A stretch of 64,000 nt of DNA. Origin: Tetradesmus obliquus (Eukaryota > Chlorophyta > Chlorophyceae > Sphaeropleales > Scenedesmaceae). The position numbers and the translations under genes were made by a program. The notes below the pieces were generated by a model that saw only the letters and a program-made list of their open reading frames with translations, was not told the DNA's origin and did not search any database. Shown here piece by piece: positions 23,282 through 39,172 of this stretch (position 1 is its first letter; every line of letters begins with the position of its first letter). The stretch covers positions 4,684,501 through 4,748,500 of the forward strand of contig CP126192.1 in assembly GCA_030272155.1 (NCBI GenBank). The letters are read 5' to 3'.

Positions 23282-24920
23282 ATGGCATTGCAATCACGTT
23301 TCCAGTCATCTCTGAGCAGGCCGTTGGCAGCACGTCAGTGCCCAGTGCACCCCCAGCTTCGCCATGTAGTAGCAGTACGTAGCAGCAGTCAGCAAACGCA
23401 GGCAGCAGCGACAAGCAGTAGCCAGCCAGATGCCAACGTGAGTAGTACACTACCTAGGCATCTTACACGAGCCTCGAAAGCAAACATGATCACTGCCTGC
23501 AGCATCCAATGCACAGCAACTGTTGCTCTTAGCAGTTGTGCGTCTTGTGGAGTGACCAACCTGTGTACATTATCACCTTAATAATGGCAACGTTATCACA
23601 CCCAAAGTAGAGTACCTTCAGACCCCATCCCCACCCCATTCCACCATCCTCCGCTGTCAATATCCTTGCTTCCCCTGCTCCCTGCAGGACATCCCACCTG
23701 GCTGCAGCCGCTACAGCATCTCCATCAAGAAGCCGCTGGGCTTGGTTCTGGAACAGAACAAGTCCAGTGGCATCATCACTGTGGTGAGCAGCAGCAGGCT
23801 GCAGCACACCACCTCAGGGACAGGGCTTGAGCTGCCCACTGAGCATCTGTGGTTCATGGTAGCACTGGTGCAGTGCCTTGCTCACAGTACAAATTTTCAT
23901 GACATACGGCCGTGTTTCTTACGTACCACTGCATTGTTATGGTGTCCCGTGGTGATGGCTTTGCAGCAGTCTGAGCTCTGAAGTACAGGCTGCTGCACTG
24001 CCACATGTTGCCTCTTGTCTGGCTGCAGGCTGAGATCAGCCCTGAGGGCGGTGCAGCACGCACTGGCCTTGTAGCAGTGGTGAGGATTGCTGAGCGCTCT
24101 GAGTACGATGCGTATGCGCAAGGCGCGTAGGATGACTATCCAGGAGCTGCTGCGGCAACGGTGAATTACCAAGCAATCAGCCAACGCATGTGCATCAGGC
24201 GTGTGGAATCCAGCTGGCAGCTGGCACTGCATTTTAAGGATGCGCTGAACTATTTCTATGTTTCATATTGAAAACTTGACATGCTGTCATCGTCTGCTGC
24301 TGTAGGGTGACCAGCTGATAGCAACCAGCGGCGTAACATACAGTACTGAGGAGGAGTATGGCGAAGTGAAGGTCAAGAAAGGGCAGAAGGTGGTGCGGGT
24401 GAATGCAATCGGTCAGGTAGGTTGCCTGTGCTCATATGTTTGCAGAACGCTCTGCACATGCAGCAGCAGCAGCAGCTCCATCCTCTCAGCTGTTGATAGC
24501 TGGGGTGGTCATGAACTGGTCAACCTGGCTGCTGGTGCGTTGATTCTCCTCAAGGCTCCGAAGCACCCGCTGTCACACAGCAGCACTGAACCTCGTCAAG
24601 CGCATTACATTTGGCAAGCCATCAGAGTGCAAGCAATCAATGTTGGCCACTATTTTGTCTACAAACACTGCGTGCCTGCTTCTGATGGGAAGCGTAGAGC
24701 TTACACGGTAGAGTATGTGCACAGCGGAGGCAGGGCATGCTGCCAGGTCAAGCCATACCGCCTGCCGGCTTGCACAGGTCTCAAGTGTTGCGCTCACCAC
24801 GTCTTTGGCTGTGTGCATGCTTGCTGCGCTGTGCAGTCCTTCAAGACAGTGTCAGCAGCCATTGGCTCTCACCCTGGACACATGGAGGTGACACTGGAGT
24901 TCCAGAGATGCGGCCAGTAA
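23282..24920 (+). CDS. Plastid-targeted PDZ-domain protein (MET1/ZKT-like PDZ)
   Basis: Exons: 23282-23437, 23688-23783, 24029-24079, 24306-24416, 24837-24920, all phase 0, giving 165 residues. The first exon (52 residues) is rich in Ser, Arg and Gln with almost no acidic residues, as in a chloroplast transit peptide. The rest is one PDZ-like domain: KKPLGLVLEQ (binding-loop GLGF equivalent), AEISPEGGAARTG, VGDQLIATSG and VRVNAIGQSF. The wording of these strands resembles the PDZ domain of plant thylakoid MET1/ZKT proteins, but the TPR part of those proteins is absent. Function is unknown beyond likely protein binding in the plastid. Confidence 0.8.
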
Positions 24921-25786
24921 AGTTGGCACCAGCACATCTCAGCATTATGCGAAGAACATCTGTATAGCTTCTGTATCATATACGTACTTGGTGGTCTGAT
25001 TCTGCATGAAAGGACACATCACCAGCATGCAGAGCAGCGTTCGACATCATGTCGAGATGATCTCAGTGCTTATTGGTGGATTATGGTTGTTGCAATGGCT
25101 GCAGGCACTGCACAGAAGTGTGGCAGATGCTTTTCATGTATAAGGTTGGTTTTTTGACACAGTCGGCTCCAAATGTTGCAGGCTGAGGGAACTCATCTGC
25201 TTGCATGCGCCTTTCACGGTGCACTGCACAATGGGTGAATCAGTTTTGCAGGATCAATGCACCAATGTCTTTGTCACCATGCAGCTTCTGCTGCTTGTTG
25301 CATGAATTTCCCCAGTCGCTTGAGTTCTTCTCTTGCTTGCTGTGCAGCGCGACATGAGTCCCACAGTGGGACTCCTGCTGGCCGGCCTTCACCGGCATGC
25401 CACAGCTGAACATGTAACTACTTGGTTGCTTTGAAAGATTTGCAAGAAGTTAGTTGAACTGAATAAGATTGCTATGGAAGTTGTGGCAGAATCAGGTCTA
25501 CGGCTCAAGAAGGGAACTGCAGCCCAGGAACCCGCGGGTCCAGTCGTGTGTTCCCGTCGTCCTTCTATGCAAACGCTGGACGCTAAGACACACACTGTGT
25601 CACCAGTTACTGTACATAGCTTTATCACATTGCAGCCGTGCTGCACCAGCAGCACGAAGCAGGGGGAAAGGGTCAGTTGCAGCTGCAGCTCCGCTCTACT
25701 CCTTTGCTGCGACGACTTGAATAACTTTTTTTGTTTGGATACTAACTTAAGTATTGCGTAGTCCATCGGCTGCATCGGCTTGCACG
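24921..25786. other. Intergenic region
   Basis: Holds the 3' end of the PDZ gene and the upstream region of the ArfGAP gene. One minus-strand open frame (25389-25973) overlaps the ArfGAP first exon and has no family resemblance. Nothing else is seen. Confidence 0.6.
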
Positions 25787-28479
<2,693 letters not shown>

Positions 28480-29618
28480 TCGTTGGCAACTGCTGGTGAC
28501 ACATACATGGCAGGCCTATGTTGCTGAGGTCGGAGGCCTTCTGCTTGGGCTCTCCTCTGTCTCGAGCGTATGGGGCTAGCTAGGGACAAGGGTTACGTGC
28601 TTCCTGGAGCTGCTTGGCAAAGGGTTGGTGTGTGGTGCTGGTAGCTGATATGAGTTTGCTTGAATGGGAGGGCAAGGCAGCGTCGAGAGCATGAGAGCGC
28701 AATGTGGGGTATACTTTGTAGCTGCAGGATGGTACTGCGCAGCGTACTCGTGATCATGGCGGGTGTGGCAGTGGCAAAGCTGGGTGCATGGATGGTGCTG
28801 AGCTTGGCTGTGTGATTACGCACCAAGACAGGCATGCAATTATCAATAGGGTGGTTGCAGTGCATGCTGATGGAGACAGGTCGCAGCTAATCAAGCTGTC
28901 AGCAGCGTTGCTTGGCCATGTCGGGAAATGCTCTTCGGGGCAGCAGCGCTTCTAAGTTTGAGGACAACTGCTAGGACACCTTATGTTTATGGTTTCACCT
29001 GCACCATATCGAAGTGCACTGATGGGTTCAAGCATCACAGCTCTTAGCAGCATGCTCCTGCAGGGCTGCAGCAGCTGCTGCCTCCTGTGCCTGCAGGGTG
29101 ATGTTAGCAAGCCACTGTTTAAAATGTTGAAGGGTGGTTGAGGCGACACTTCGAAGGTGCCAATGTGTGTTGCCTCCAGTTCTTTATACTGTCTTGAGAG
29201 ACTGTCTGCAGCATACATTCGTGCACTGGTCAGGTGTCCTGCTGGGTGACCAGCAGCTGGGTGATTGCATGCCCACCAACTGCATGTAGCTGCCGTGAAC
29301 AGAACACTTTCAATGAAAAAGTATAGACCAGACAGTTCTGACCGTGAACGTGGCCACACGAAGCACTTGCACCCGAAACATACAAAGTGCCATGTTGTTG
29401 ACAACAGTGCCGTTGCATCCTCGTCTTCAGACTGCGGGCTTGCTAACCGTCTAATCAATACAAGTCGGCTTGCAGGAACGATGCAGCGGGTTTGATTTGT
29501 TGTTGTGCATGGACTCCCGCGGGATCGCTCTTGCAGCTGAGTTCTGCACAGCAGGCTGTTGATACAAAAGGATCTTTATCAACTGTTTGTTAATAGCCTT
29601 TCAACCAGGAGTGCGGCC
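28480..29618. other. Intergenic region
   Basis: About 1.1 kb with the ArfGAP 3' UTR and the upstream region of the next plus-strand gene. The longest open frame (28952-29458, minus) shows no domain. Nothing else is seen. Confidence 0.6.
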
Positions 29619-32042
29619 ATGGACGTGCAAGCTGCACAATGGAATGCGCAGCTCAACAGGATGGTCTCGCTGTGCATGCAGGAGGCCGCTGAGTACGAGG
29701 TATGCGCTGCTTTCAGTAATTGACCCAGTTTGCACCTGTGTGAAGGCGTGGTTGTCACTCCTGCCGGTGCCTGCCATGCTGTGTTGTTGCAGAGAGGCCG
29801 CACACTGCAGGTCCTGCAACCCTCGCTCGCTTCTCTTCTGCAGCCCAGCCAGCGCCCTGTGGTGGCCGCAGCCAATGCGCAGAACGCTGGCCAGCAGAGC
29901 GCCTCAGGGCCTGTGCAGAGTGGCACCCCAAGCAAGCCCCAGGAGCAGCATGCACCAGGCAGCAGCGCAAGCCAGGCAGCAGCTGTTGACAGCAGCGGGC
30001 AGGCTGTTGCCAGCATTAAGCAGGAGGAGGTGGCAGCACCCAACCCACAGCAGACGCCAGCTGCAAGTAGACCTGCAGCAGCAGATGCAGCAGTGACAGC
30101 GCCGTTCTGTACACCCATGGCTACACTAGCAGGTGCTCCTGGCCTTGGCCTGCTGCCATCTCACACACCCCTTGGTGCCACGCAGCAGGACGGCATGCTG
30201 TCCATGCCAGCAGCGTCAGTGCCACCGGCAGCAGTTGTGTTGAGCAGCGGCCTCAACAGCCAGCAGATGCTGGCATGCAACGGCATGCTTCGGCTACCAC
30301 TGCAGCAGCAGAAGCCTGGCGAGACTACACCAGCAGCAGCAGCAGCAGCACATGTGACCCCGCAGCAGTTCCACATCGCGTGCCCTACTGTGGACGCAGC
30401 AGCACATGCGACCCCTGCGTTGCTGCTGCCTGCTCTCGGCAATCCGCTCATGCAGCACATGCTGATGCAGCAAGCACAGCAGCAGCAGCTCGTGCAGCAG
30501 CAGCAGCAGCAGCAGGCAAGCCCAGGCGTGTTTGTACCAGTCATCACCACAACGCAGCCCAACACTCGCAAGGGCAAGCGCCGTGGCTACAGCATCCAGC
30601 CAGAGGCACTAAAGGCCCTGGTGGCGAGGCAGATGCAGGCAAAACGGCAGCCCAAGAGTGAGCAGCAGCAAGAACAGCAGGACCCGCAGCAGCAGCATGA
30701 CCAGCAGCAGATGCAGCCACCCACAGGGCTTCAGCAACAGCAGCTTGGGGCGCGGCTGCAGCCGCAGCAGCAGCACCGGCAGCGCAGCATGCCGCGGGTC
30801 CCTCCAATGCTGCACCAGCCACACGCAGGCGGCTCGCTTGATGGGCTAGCAGCAGCAGCAGAGGAAGAGTCGCCAGGCTCTGCTGTAGCTGGCCTGCTGC
30901 CGCTGCAGCTGCCGATGAGCCTGGTGTCACCTGGCGCTGCATGCCTGGGCTTGAAAATGACGTGTGCAGAGGAGCTGGAACAGCCAGGTGTGCAGCTGGA
31001 GCTGGACACATCTAAGCTCTTTGGCAGCGCACAGAAGCGGCTGCGGCTAAGCATCTGTGATGAGCCGCACCTGCATGCAGCGCGCGGCAGCCTGGGAGGT
31101 CACCAGCAGGACCAGCTGACAGCTGCGCTGATCTCGCCTGTGGCAGTGCCTGCTGCAGCAGCAGTGGCGCGCGACGCAGCAGTTGCAGCGCTGCCGCCGG
31201 CAGGAGCCGGTGCAGCAGCAGGGCAGCACCACACCAGCCTAGAGCTGCCGCATGTTGGGCTTGTGACGCCCAGCAAGTTCTTTGCAGGAAGCCCAGTGGC
31301 CACACTTGGCGGTGCTGCTACGCGCGGCAGCGCCACAGGGGTTGGCGCAGATGTGCCGCAGCCTGTGTTTGCCACGCCCAGCAAGTTCTTCAGTGGCAGC
31401 CCGGTAGCAGATGATGCAGCATACAAGCGCAGCAGCTTGCAGGACACTGAGCCTGAGACGCCGCTGCTGTTTGGGCATGGCGCAGCAAGCCCGTGGCCTC
31501 CCAGGCAGCTGGCAATGGACATGCAGCCACCCGCAGTGTGTGGCGCTGGAGCCGCAGCAGCAGCAGCAGCCGGCAGCAACAGCAGCGTCTTGCGCAGCAG
31601 CGGCGGTGCTGGCATGGCAGCGAGCAGCAGGCAGGACGCCAATACAGCAGCAGGCGGGGCGCAGCCGATGAGCTGGGTGCCTGTCGGCAGCCATGCTGGG
31701 CAGTCGGTGGGGTTGATGGCAGCAGCGCATGATGCTACTGGGCTGGCTGCTACTCCAGCTGGTGCAGCGATGAAGCTGGGGTTGCTGTGCACGCCGCTGG
31801 CAGCAGGGCAGGGCGGGGCAGATGATGGCAGTGTGCTTGACGCTGCAGCAGCAGCGGCCGCACCTGTCGACTGCCTGCCTGTGAAGGGCGCATCTGCAGC
31901 AGCAGCCATTGCTGCTGAGGCAGTGGCGCCAGCTGAGGGAGATGCTGCTGCAGCAGCAGCTGCTCTTCCTGTTGGCTTGTCTTTGACCACGCCTGCAGGC
32001 CAGGCACAGCAGGTGCTGGCAACGCCAGTAACGGGTGTGTAG
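29619..32042 (+). CDS. Uncharacterised Gln/Ala-rich protein with repeated TPSKFF motif
   Basis: Exon 1 (29619-29699) reads MDVQAAQWNAQLNRMVSLCM and on to the donor at 29700. Exon 2 (29793-32042) is one long open frame in matching phase, for a total of 776 residues. I do not recognise the family. The N-terminal 60 residues look ordered, and a basic stretch (RKGKRRGYSIQPEALKALVA) could be a nuclear signal or short helix. A short motif occurs twice, VTPSKFFAGSPVA and ATPSKFFSGSPVA, in a region with many S/T-P sites. Everything else is Gln, Ala, Ser and Pro low complexity. A nuclear regulatory protein under proline-directed kinase control is possible; this is inference. The coding call is strong because the frame stays open for 2.25 kb and agrees with the spliced first exon. 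Confidence 0.75.
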
Positions 32043-34157
32043 AGCGAACATCACAACTGGATGGGCTGCAGCCAGCGCAGCGTTTCATGCACAGGCACTC
32101 AGTGGCCTGCGGCACAGTGAACTTTCCAGAGCAGTAGAGTTGTAGGAGCATCGCTATGGAGCAGCCGAGCTGCTTGTTGAACCTGTGCAGCAGGCAACAG
32201 CACGGTCTGTGGCTGTGTCAGAGCGTGCTGTTACGCCATTGCCCCTCTGCTTCTATGCTGGATGGTGTTGCTGCGCTGCACATGCGCGAGTCGTGATTGA
32301 ACCTTTCAGTGCACGGTTGATGGATACTTCTGTATTTGTAATGGTCTAGGCTGCACGGAACCTGTTGAGGCGTGACATGCACAGTGTGCGCGGAGGCATG
32401 CGGCCAGCAGTGCTCCAGACTAGCGTGCTGGCCTGCTGCATTGCTGCAAGGCCTGGCTGTCATTTGCGAGCGCAGATGCACTGACGTGCCTGCTGGTGCG
32501 GGTGAAGCCATACACTAGCGCGCCAAGTAGTGCGCCGACATTTTATTCGAGAGCAACGTGTCAGATTTTATTGGAGGGTGGGAGTGGGTTGTCAGAATAG
32601 CAGGATGTGCACGTGCGTGCTGGCTGGGATTGTATAGGGCACCTGCCTGGTGCCGGTGTGCCTCACCTTGGCTTGTGTGTGCCAACAGATCTGGCACAGC
32701 AGCCGGGGTGTGTTGAGGGCTGCTGGCTGCAGTGCATGCTGGCTGCAGTGCCTTCTAGGTGGCAAGGGGCTGAAGCAGAATCTGTCGTTTACGTTTATGG
32801 CTGATGCGGCAACAGCATGCATTGGCGGGCTTGGTGCTGCTTGTCGCAGCATGTCTCTTGGTGCATTGATGCTGCAGCCCCAGCTGGGGCTAGAGCTGTG
32901 CGTGTTCCTACTTGAGCAATACGTGGCGCCCAGCGGCACATAGAGGGCCTGCCTTGGCAGCACATCTGCTAGGCGGCAAGCTCATTGTGGTGTGCTCGGC
33001 GGCCGTGGACGCACACCCACCTTGTCGCCAGATGTCCTGGCAGGTGATTGGTGGTAGGGATTGCTTGTTGGCTAGGCTGGTCCCTTGTGTAGGCGAGCCA
33101 CCAGTCTTGGGCCCAAGACTGGCGTGGGCCCAAGACTGGCGTGCTGCGCAGCTGGTTTGTTTGGGGCTCGCAGCTGCGATGCCGCCTGCCAGATGCAGCA
33201 CTGTGTTGCTCGCCTGACAGCCGTTTGCATGGACAGTAGTGAAGTTTGGCTTTGATAGCATGTGAGCTGAGCACGCCTGTTCTCTGGTCTGGCCATAAGC
33301 AGCAACTCAGGGTTGACAGGGTTGTCTAGTGCCACCGTGGCCTTCCTGGCTGCTGTTCAGTGTTGTGCCAGACAGGCGCAACTGCTGAGTCAGGCAGCAG
33401 GCATAATACAAAGGCATTGGTGTCTTGATAGCAGTGTTTCACAGCTGCAGGCTTCCTGCTGCTGCAAGTGCGGCAGCCAGAACTGTGTGTAGTTTGTTGA
33501 AGTAGACTGAACCTCCAGTTGACTGGGTAACAGACGGATGTCCACCCTGCTGTACTTTCAAGAGAGTTCATTGCACCAGAGCTTCCTGCAACTCCTTAAG
33601 GTCTGTAAGCTTACAGAAACTTGAAACTGGCTTGGACCAACAGCCAAGACTGCTCAGCCTGCAGCAGTCAATCGATGGCCAGCCTGCCGCTCACAGCGCC
33701 CTGCCGTGCATGCGTCATTGCGTCAACTCCAATAAGCACGCAAGTTCGGACGAAAATTAATATTCCTGGTGGTCAGGAACGGCGACATCCTGCCGCCATA
33801 GCCCCCACGTAGAATCACAAGCAGCAGATGTTCAAGCACTGAAGTCCCAGGCTCATGGCAACTGTGTAACTGTTGTGTGACAGCTCAGCCCCCATATATC
33901 ACCCACTTGACAACCCAGGCCTGCCACCGCCAGCCACTAGTGTACAGAAACGTAGGAGGCCACATGAAACGATACATCACAAAACATGTGACCGTTTGGT
34001 TGAGCGTATGCGCTCCTGCCTTCCTTACCCTCACGCCATAGGAGGTCAGAATGCTTAGCATAGTAGGCGACCCTCCACCATCAGCTTGCTCTGCTGAACA
34101 CAGTTGCGCTGCCACCGCTGCACAAGCTCCCCACGCATGTGTCCTCCGCTGACCAGC
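32043..34157. other. Intergenic region between convergent genes
   Basis: About 2.1 kb with the 3' UTRs of the Q/A-rich gene and the amine oxidase gene. A 22-bp perfect palindrome with a partial duplicate lies at 33101-33142. The open frames are short, overlap on both strands and match no family. Confidence 0.6.
33101..33142. repeat. 22-bp perfect palindrome plus 17-bp tandem repeat
   Basis: 33101-33122 reads the same on both strands (CCAGTCTTGGG and its complement). The 17-bp unit gggcccaagactggcgt occurs at 33109-33125 and again at 33126-33142. Confidence 0.85.
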
Positions 34158-35484
34158 TTATGGCTTGCCACAGCATGCGCCGTTCGTGACGCCGTGTGCA
34201 ACGCCGTTTGTGGCTGCGGCCGCACCGCCGTTGGCGCTGTGCATCTTGCTGGCTGCGTTCCTGCCTGGGGGGATGTCCAGGCCAGGGTTGCTGCTGAAGA
34301 AGCCAAACGGCTTGAGCGTGAAGCCTGCAGCGGGAGCAGCAGCAGCAGGAGGGCGCAGAGGCGCAAGCACCTAGAGCATGGCTGGGAACGCTAATATATA
34401 TGGCGTGGATACAATTTTGTGATGTCTTCTTTGTGAGCAACTTGAGCTGGTGTGCCATCTGCTTGGGTGCGGGCGACAGTGAACACTGCATGTGACGGCT
34501 TCTTCTATCGCAGCTCGCACGCCCTGTGAAGTCAGTGAAGTTGGCAGCGGCAGGCATGCCACCTAACAAACTGCCATACCGCACTCCACTGTGTTCAACA
34601 CATTCCGCAACCTGCGGCTGCTGTAGCTGCAGCGCATACTGTGCCGACATGACTGCTGTAGCATGGCGCCACCCGACCCCAGTCATGCCCTCACCTGTGA
34701 CCTCCACGGGCATGACAGGGAAGTCCTCCACGCGCACAATGTGCGTCACCCCAAAGCTGCACAGCAGGACACGCCAGCACAGCAGCATGCAGCAGCTCAG
34801 CACAGCCAGTAGAGCAACCACTGCAGAGCTGATGACGCTGCAAGAACTGGAGCATGAGGCGCTCATGCTGGATGCAAGCCACGTCCTGCCGCACGCAGCT
34901 ATTGCGCTTCTTGGGCCAGCTGTCAGCCGCACCTGTACCAGATGATGGGGTCAGCATCAACCAGGCTCTGGTCCTGCAGCAGCATCAGCAGCATCAGCAG
35001 CAGCAGCAGTCGCAGCAGCAGAGCATGCGAGCCGTTGTGTGAGTTGAGACAGCAAAACCGCCAAGGCGGTGCGCAGGCCCAGAAAAGCAGGTTCATCCCG
35101 CGCTACTACAGGACAGCTGCAGGTTTAAATGAATGCCATGTCTTTGTATCAGTTTGCTACCCACACAATCCACACACAGCTTCCTGCAGACACAACAATC
35201 CCAGTGGCGCGCCTCGAGACGACATTGCTATGGCTTTAAACGTTTACAGCCCCAGTGACATGCAGCACACATGGCAGCTGAGCCGCGCACCTCCTTGGTC
35301 CACAGCGCCAGCCCCCTGCAGTCACTGGCCTGCATTACATAATCCCCTGCAGGGAAGCACTGGCTGTCGCTGTGTGGCGTCACCCACAGGTGCTTGCGCG
35401 CAAACACGGCACGCCTGCCCACAAGGCTCTCCTCGTCGGCCAGCAGCAGCGGGCTGGCACCCATGGGCATCAGCTGCGGGGATG

Positions 35485-35527
<43 letters not shown>

Positions 35528-38500
35528 TGTGAGCGCGAGCTGTACAGGGCTTTTGGGAGCTGCAGGTCATGTATGGTAACCAACTGGCACAGCATGTGCA
35601 GCCCATAACTCTATGGTCAGCACTTTCATTGAAGAGCCCTGTCACAAAGTCGCGTAGTTGCAGTAGTCGTATGAATGATTCGCATGCTGTGCTGGCAGCG
35701 CAGCGCACCTTGTACGCCACAGGCGCCTTGCTCATTGGGTTGATCACGCTAGGGTTCTTGATCTTCCAGATGCGTGCGCGCTCAGGGGCTGCCACACGCT
35801 GCGCCTCGCTGGTGGTGGTCAGGTCTGTCTCCTGCACACCAAATGGCAGATGGTGAGGCATCCCCAGGGGGCCCTTTATCATTCATTGAGGCATTGAGGT
35901 ACATGCAGCAATAGCCAGTAGGAGAGATTGCATGGTTCTTTGTGGTTTGAGGAGATGCCAACAATGCAAAAGCCGTTGCCCCACAATGTGAAGCGTGCCC
36001 GCCTGTCGATGCAGAGCATGCAGTGCACTCTGCACACAGCATGCACAGGCACTGCCCTGTCATGCTAGGTGTGTGGCGCTGCTGCTGCAGCCCACCTCAG
36101 CTGTGAAGCCATTGCCGTGCGGGTTGTCAGCAGAGCGCGGCATGCGCACAGCATCAACCTGCAAGCCATTAGCATGCGACATGGGTGAAACGCGGCAGCA
36201 TGATGGTGTGTGCCAAGCTGTGACAGCTGAGCTGCCACCCCAGCTGGCTTGAGGCGGCCAAGAAGGTGCCTGGCAACACAGGCAGTCAACAAACAGCCCA
36301 TATCGCTGTAACGTGGGGCGTAGCTGGCAACGGTGTGTGTGCCGCGGTGCCATCAAGACACCTTTCAGCAGCTCCAAACGCACGACTAGCAACGGCTGTG
36401 CTGCTACACTGTCAGCTACACCCTGGTTGATCACATGGGCGTGCTGCTGCACGCAACTTGCAGGGTTTCCTGCAAGCTTGAACTTTCCATAACACCCACC
36501 TCACTGACCAGCAGCCCCTTGCCTCCCTGCGCATCATCCACTGCCATGTCCAGGCGTGCACAGAACAGGTGCTGGTGGTGCTGTGCATTGACGCCTGGGG
36601 CCACCAGTGTGCCGTGTGTGGGGTGGGCCTCGCCTTCACTGAGCAGGTTTGTGCTGAGCTCGCCAGTCAGCTTGATCTCAAAGTTGATGGTGCCGTCCTG
36701 CAAGCGCATGCGCCGACACGGACAGCAGTTGGTGTGCGTGTCATGCAGCATGACTCATGCTGCAACGCTTCATGACTGCTTGGCTGCTGCCAGTGCCTGC
36801 ATCTGGTGAAGGAGCTTGTGGGCAGAGTTGATTGGAGTGCTGCCAATGCTGGGTCAGTGCCTGCCTGCTTATGAAGAGGTGGCAAAATATTTGCAATGAC
36901 AAGCAGTGGTCATAGGCAAAGGGCCGCCAAGTCGGGAAGCGTATAAGAGGGCGCAGGCAGCCACACGCTGCGCATCTCCCTGCAGGCGTGCCAGCTGCAG
37001 CTTGTGCCGCGCGCACCTGGTAGAGGTACCAGTAGAAGGCGTACTCGTAGTTGACGACAGTTGAGATGAAGCTCAGCACCAGCCGCCTGCTGCGCCGCGA
37101 CTCGCTGTGGCCGTTCCTGCAAGCACAGCCGGCCGCAGAGCACGCGTGTACCTGTGCCTATCAAGTTCCAAGGTGGCACTTATATGTTGCTTGTCTACAG
37201 TTCAGTCGCATGCTGTGTTGCCAATCACCTTAGACTGCCCCTGTCATAACTACAAGCCTGTAGCTAACACTGTGTTTGCTCAAAACGCAGCAACATGGTG
37301 GCAAAGCATAGCAGCCGGGCATTGCGGCCGCACTGCTGTCTGTTCAGCAACTGTGCCGCACCTGTACTCCACGTGCTTCCACAGCAGGCCCACATCCTCC
37401 TCATGCATGCACACCGCGTTCTTCAGCAGCACCGGCTCGCCGCTGCTGTTGGTCAGGGCCGCGTCAAAGTAGTGGATGTAGCCCAGGCAGTCGCAGCCCA
37501 GGGCCAGGCTGTTGGCACAGTAGCCCAGGCCGTAGTCCTGGCACGCGCAGCAACACATTGGCAGTGCACAGGTGCAAGTGCAAGAATTCAAACGAAATGC
37601 GCCATCGTCGAAGGGTGTTTCGGCAAGAGTTGCGTCACGTACATGCACGCTTGTGAGCTGGCAGCAACTGGTTGTTATACTCAGAGGTGCATGGTGGCAA
37701 GCTGATGAGCAGCCGTGCATATGCATGCCAGATCCCTGCATTGCACACAAGCTATGCGCAGATGTCGTTGAAACTGCTGGCAGCCATAGCAGCACTCCTC
37801 CTGTGTGGTGGCACTGTGCTACATGCAGGCTCATGAGCAGCAGTTGCGCCATGCTGCTCACCCCGACATCAAAGGCACACTTGCGCTGGAAGGGCTCCCT
37901 GCGGCCAGTGCAACACAGTGTGTTGACAGTGTGGTCTTCAGCAAGTGCAGCATTGTGCACTGTTTTGCTGTTGTGAAGTGCTGAAGCTGCAGACTGTGGC
38001 TGCTATGTCTGGAGCACTGTGCAGCGCTTCTGGGATTCTGCATGTGTGCCAGCATGCGCCAGCACCAGTTGTTCTCTGTGCTCGGAGAGAGTGACTGGCA
38101 GGACTGGCCTAGTGGCACATCAGCCAGGCTGTCCCACGTGCAGCTTAGCTAGGCAGCACACTCACCGTGGGTCGCCGTACCTGCAGGGTGCGGCAGCAAG
38201 GCATGCAGCTGCTGTCAGCGTGATTGCTCTGCAGCAGCTGCATTGTCGTCTGTATGGCCTGTGTGCTACTGGTGCACATGTAAATGTAATGCAAATCATA
38301 TTGCAGTTGCTGAACCTGGCGGCCAACAACCCCTGTTTGCCAGCGCTCATCACACAGCATCGGGGGGCGGTTTGTAGTTGCAGCGTGCAGAAGTGGCGCT
38401 GCAGCTTGACAGCTAGCTCTGCAGAGAGTGTGCTGCCGCTGCCTGCACCACTCACGGCACAGCCATCTCCACCAGGCTCGCCCTGTGCAGCACTGGCCGC

Positions 38501-39125
38501 TGCTTGCCGCCATCGTTGTATGACAGCTGGTGCAGCACCAGGCCCTCTCTGCAATGGCAGGCAGCAGCGGGAGACTGATGGCAACATATGCAGTGTACAT
38601 GGCTGAGCAGTTCAGTCATTATGAGCACGGTGTCCCACAGTACTGTGCACACACACAGCAGACTGTCGAGCTTTATAGCACATATAGCACGATTATTGCA
38701 ATGTGCAGCGGTGCATACAATATCAAGGCACACCTGTAGTTGAAACCCACGCGGAAGCTCCACTTCTGCCAGGACACAGCCATGCCATCAACACTGAAAC
38801 TGGGACCCTGGCAGCAGCAGCAGCAGCAGCGGCGACAGCGACGGCGGTGCAGGGAGCAGGCAAGGGTCAATCCATGCCCAGCGCACCAGCACATTGTACC
38901 ATATGCATTGCTGGTTGGGCAAGGAGGGAGGTCTGCCAGCATTTGATAGTGCCGCCGCCAGCGGATGCGCCGGCATAGCATGACGCCATCGTGGTTCGGC
39001 GCTGTGTTGCAGGCGCAGCAGCACAGCCCTCACCTCTGGCTGCAGCACATTCAGCGGTTTGATGTCCTGCCTCCAGGGGCCAGGGAACAGCTCAGCATGG
39101 TAGTTGCTGTCCGAAGCAGGGATCT

Positions 39126-39172
<47 letters not shown>

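Noticed and set aside
28952-29458. 168-codon minus-strand frame between ArfGAP and the Q/A-rich gene
   Set aside because: Random-looking composition, no splice partners and no domain.
31100-32054. Long minus-strand frames opposite the Q/A-rich gene
   Set aside because: Shadows of a GCA/CAG-rich coding exon; poly-Ala and poly-Cys content mirrors the sense repeat.
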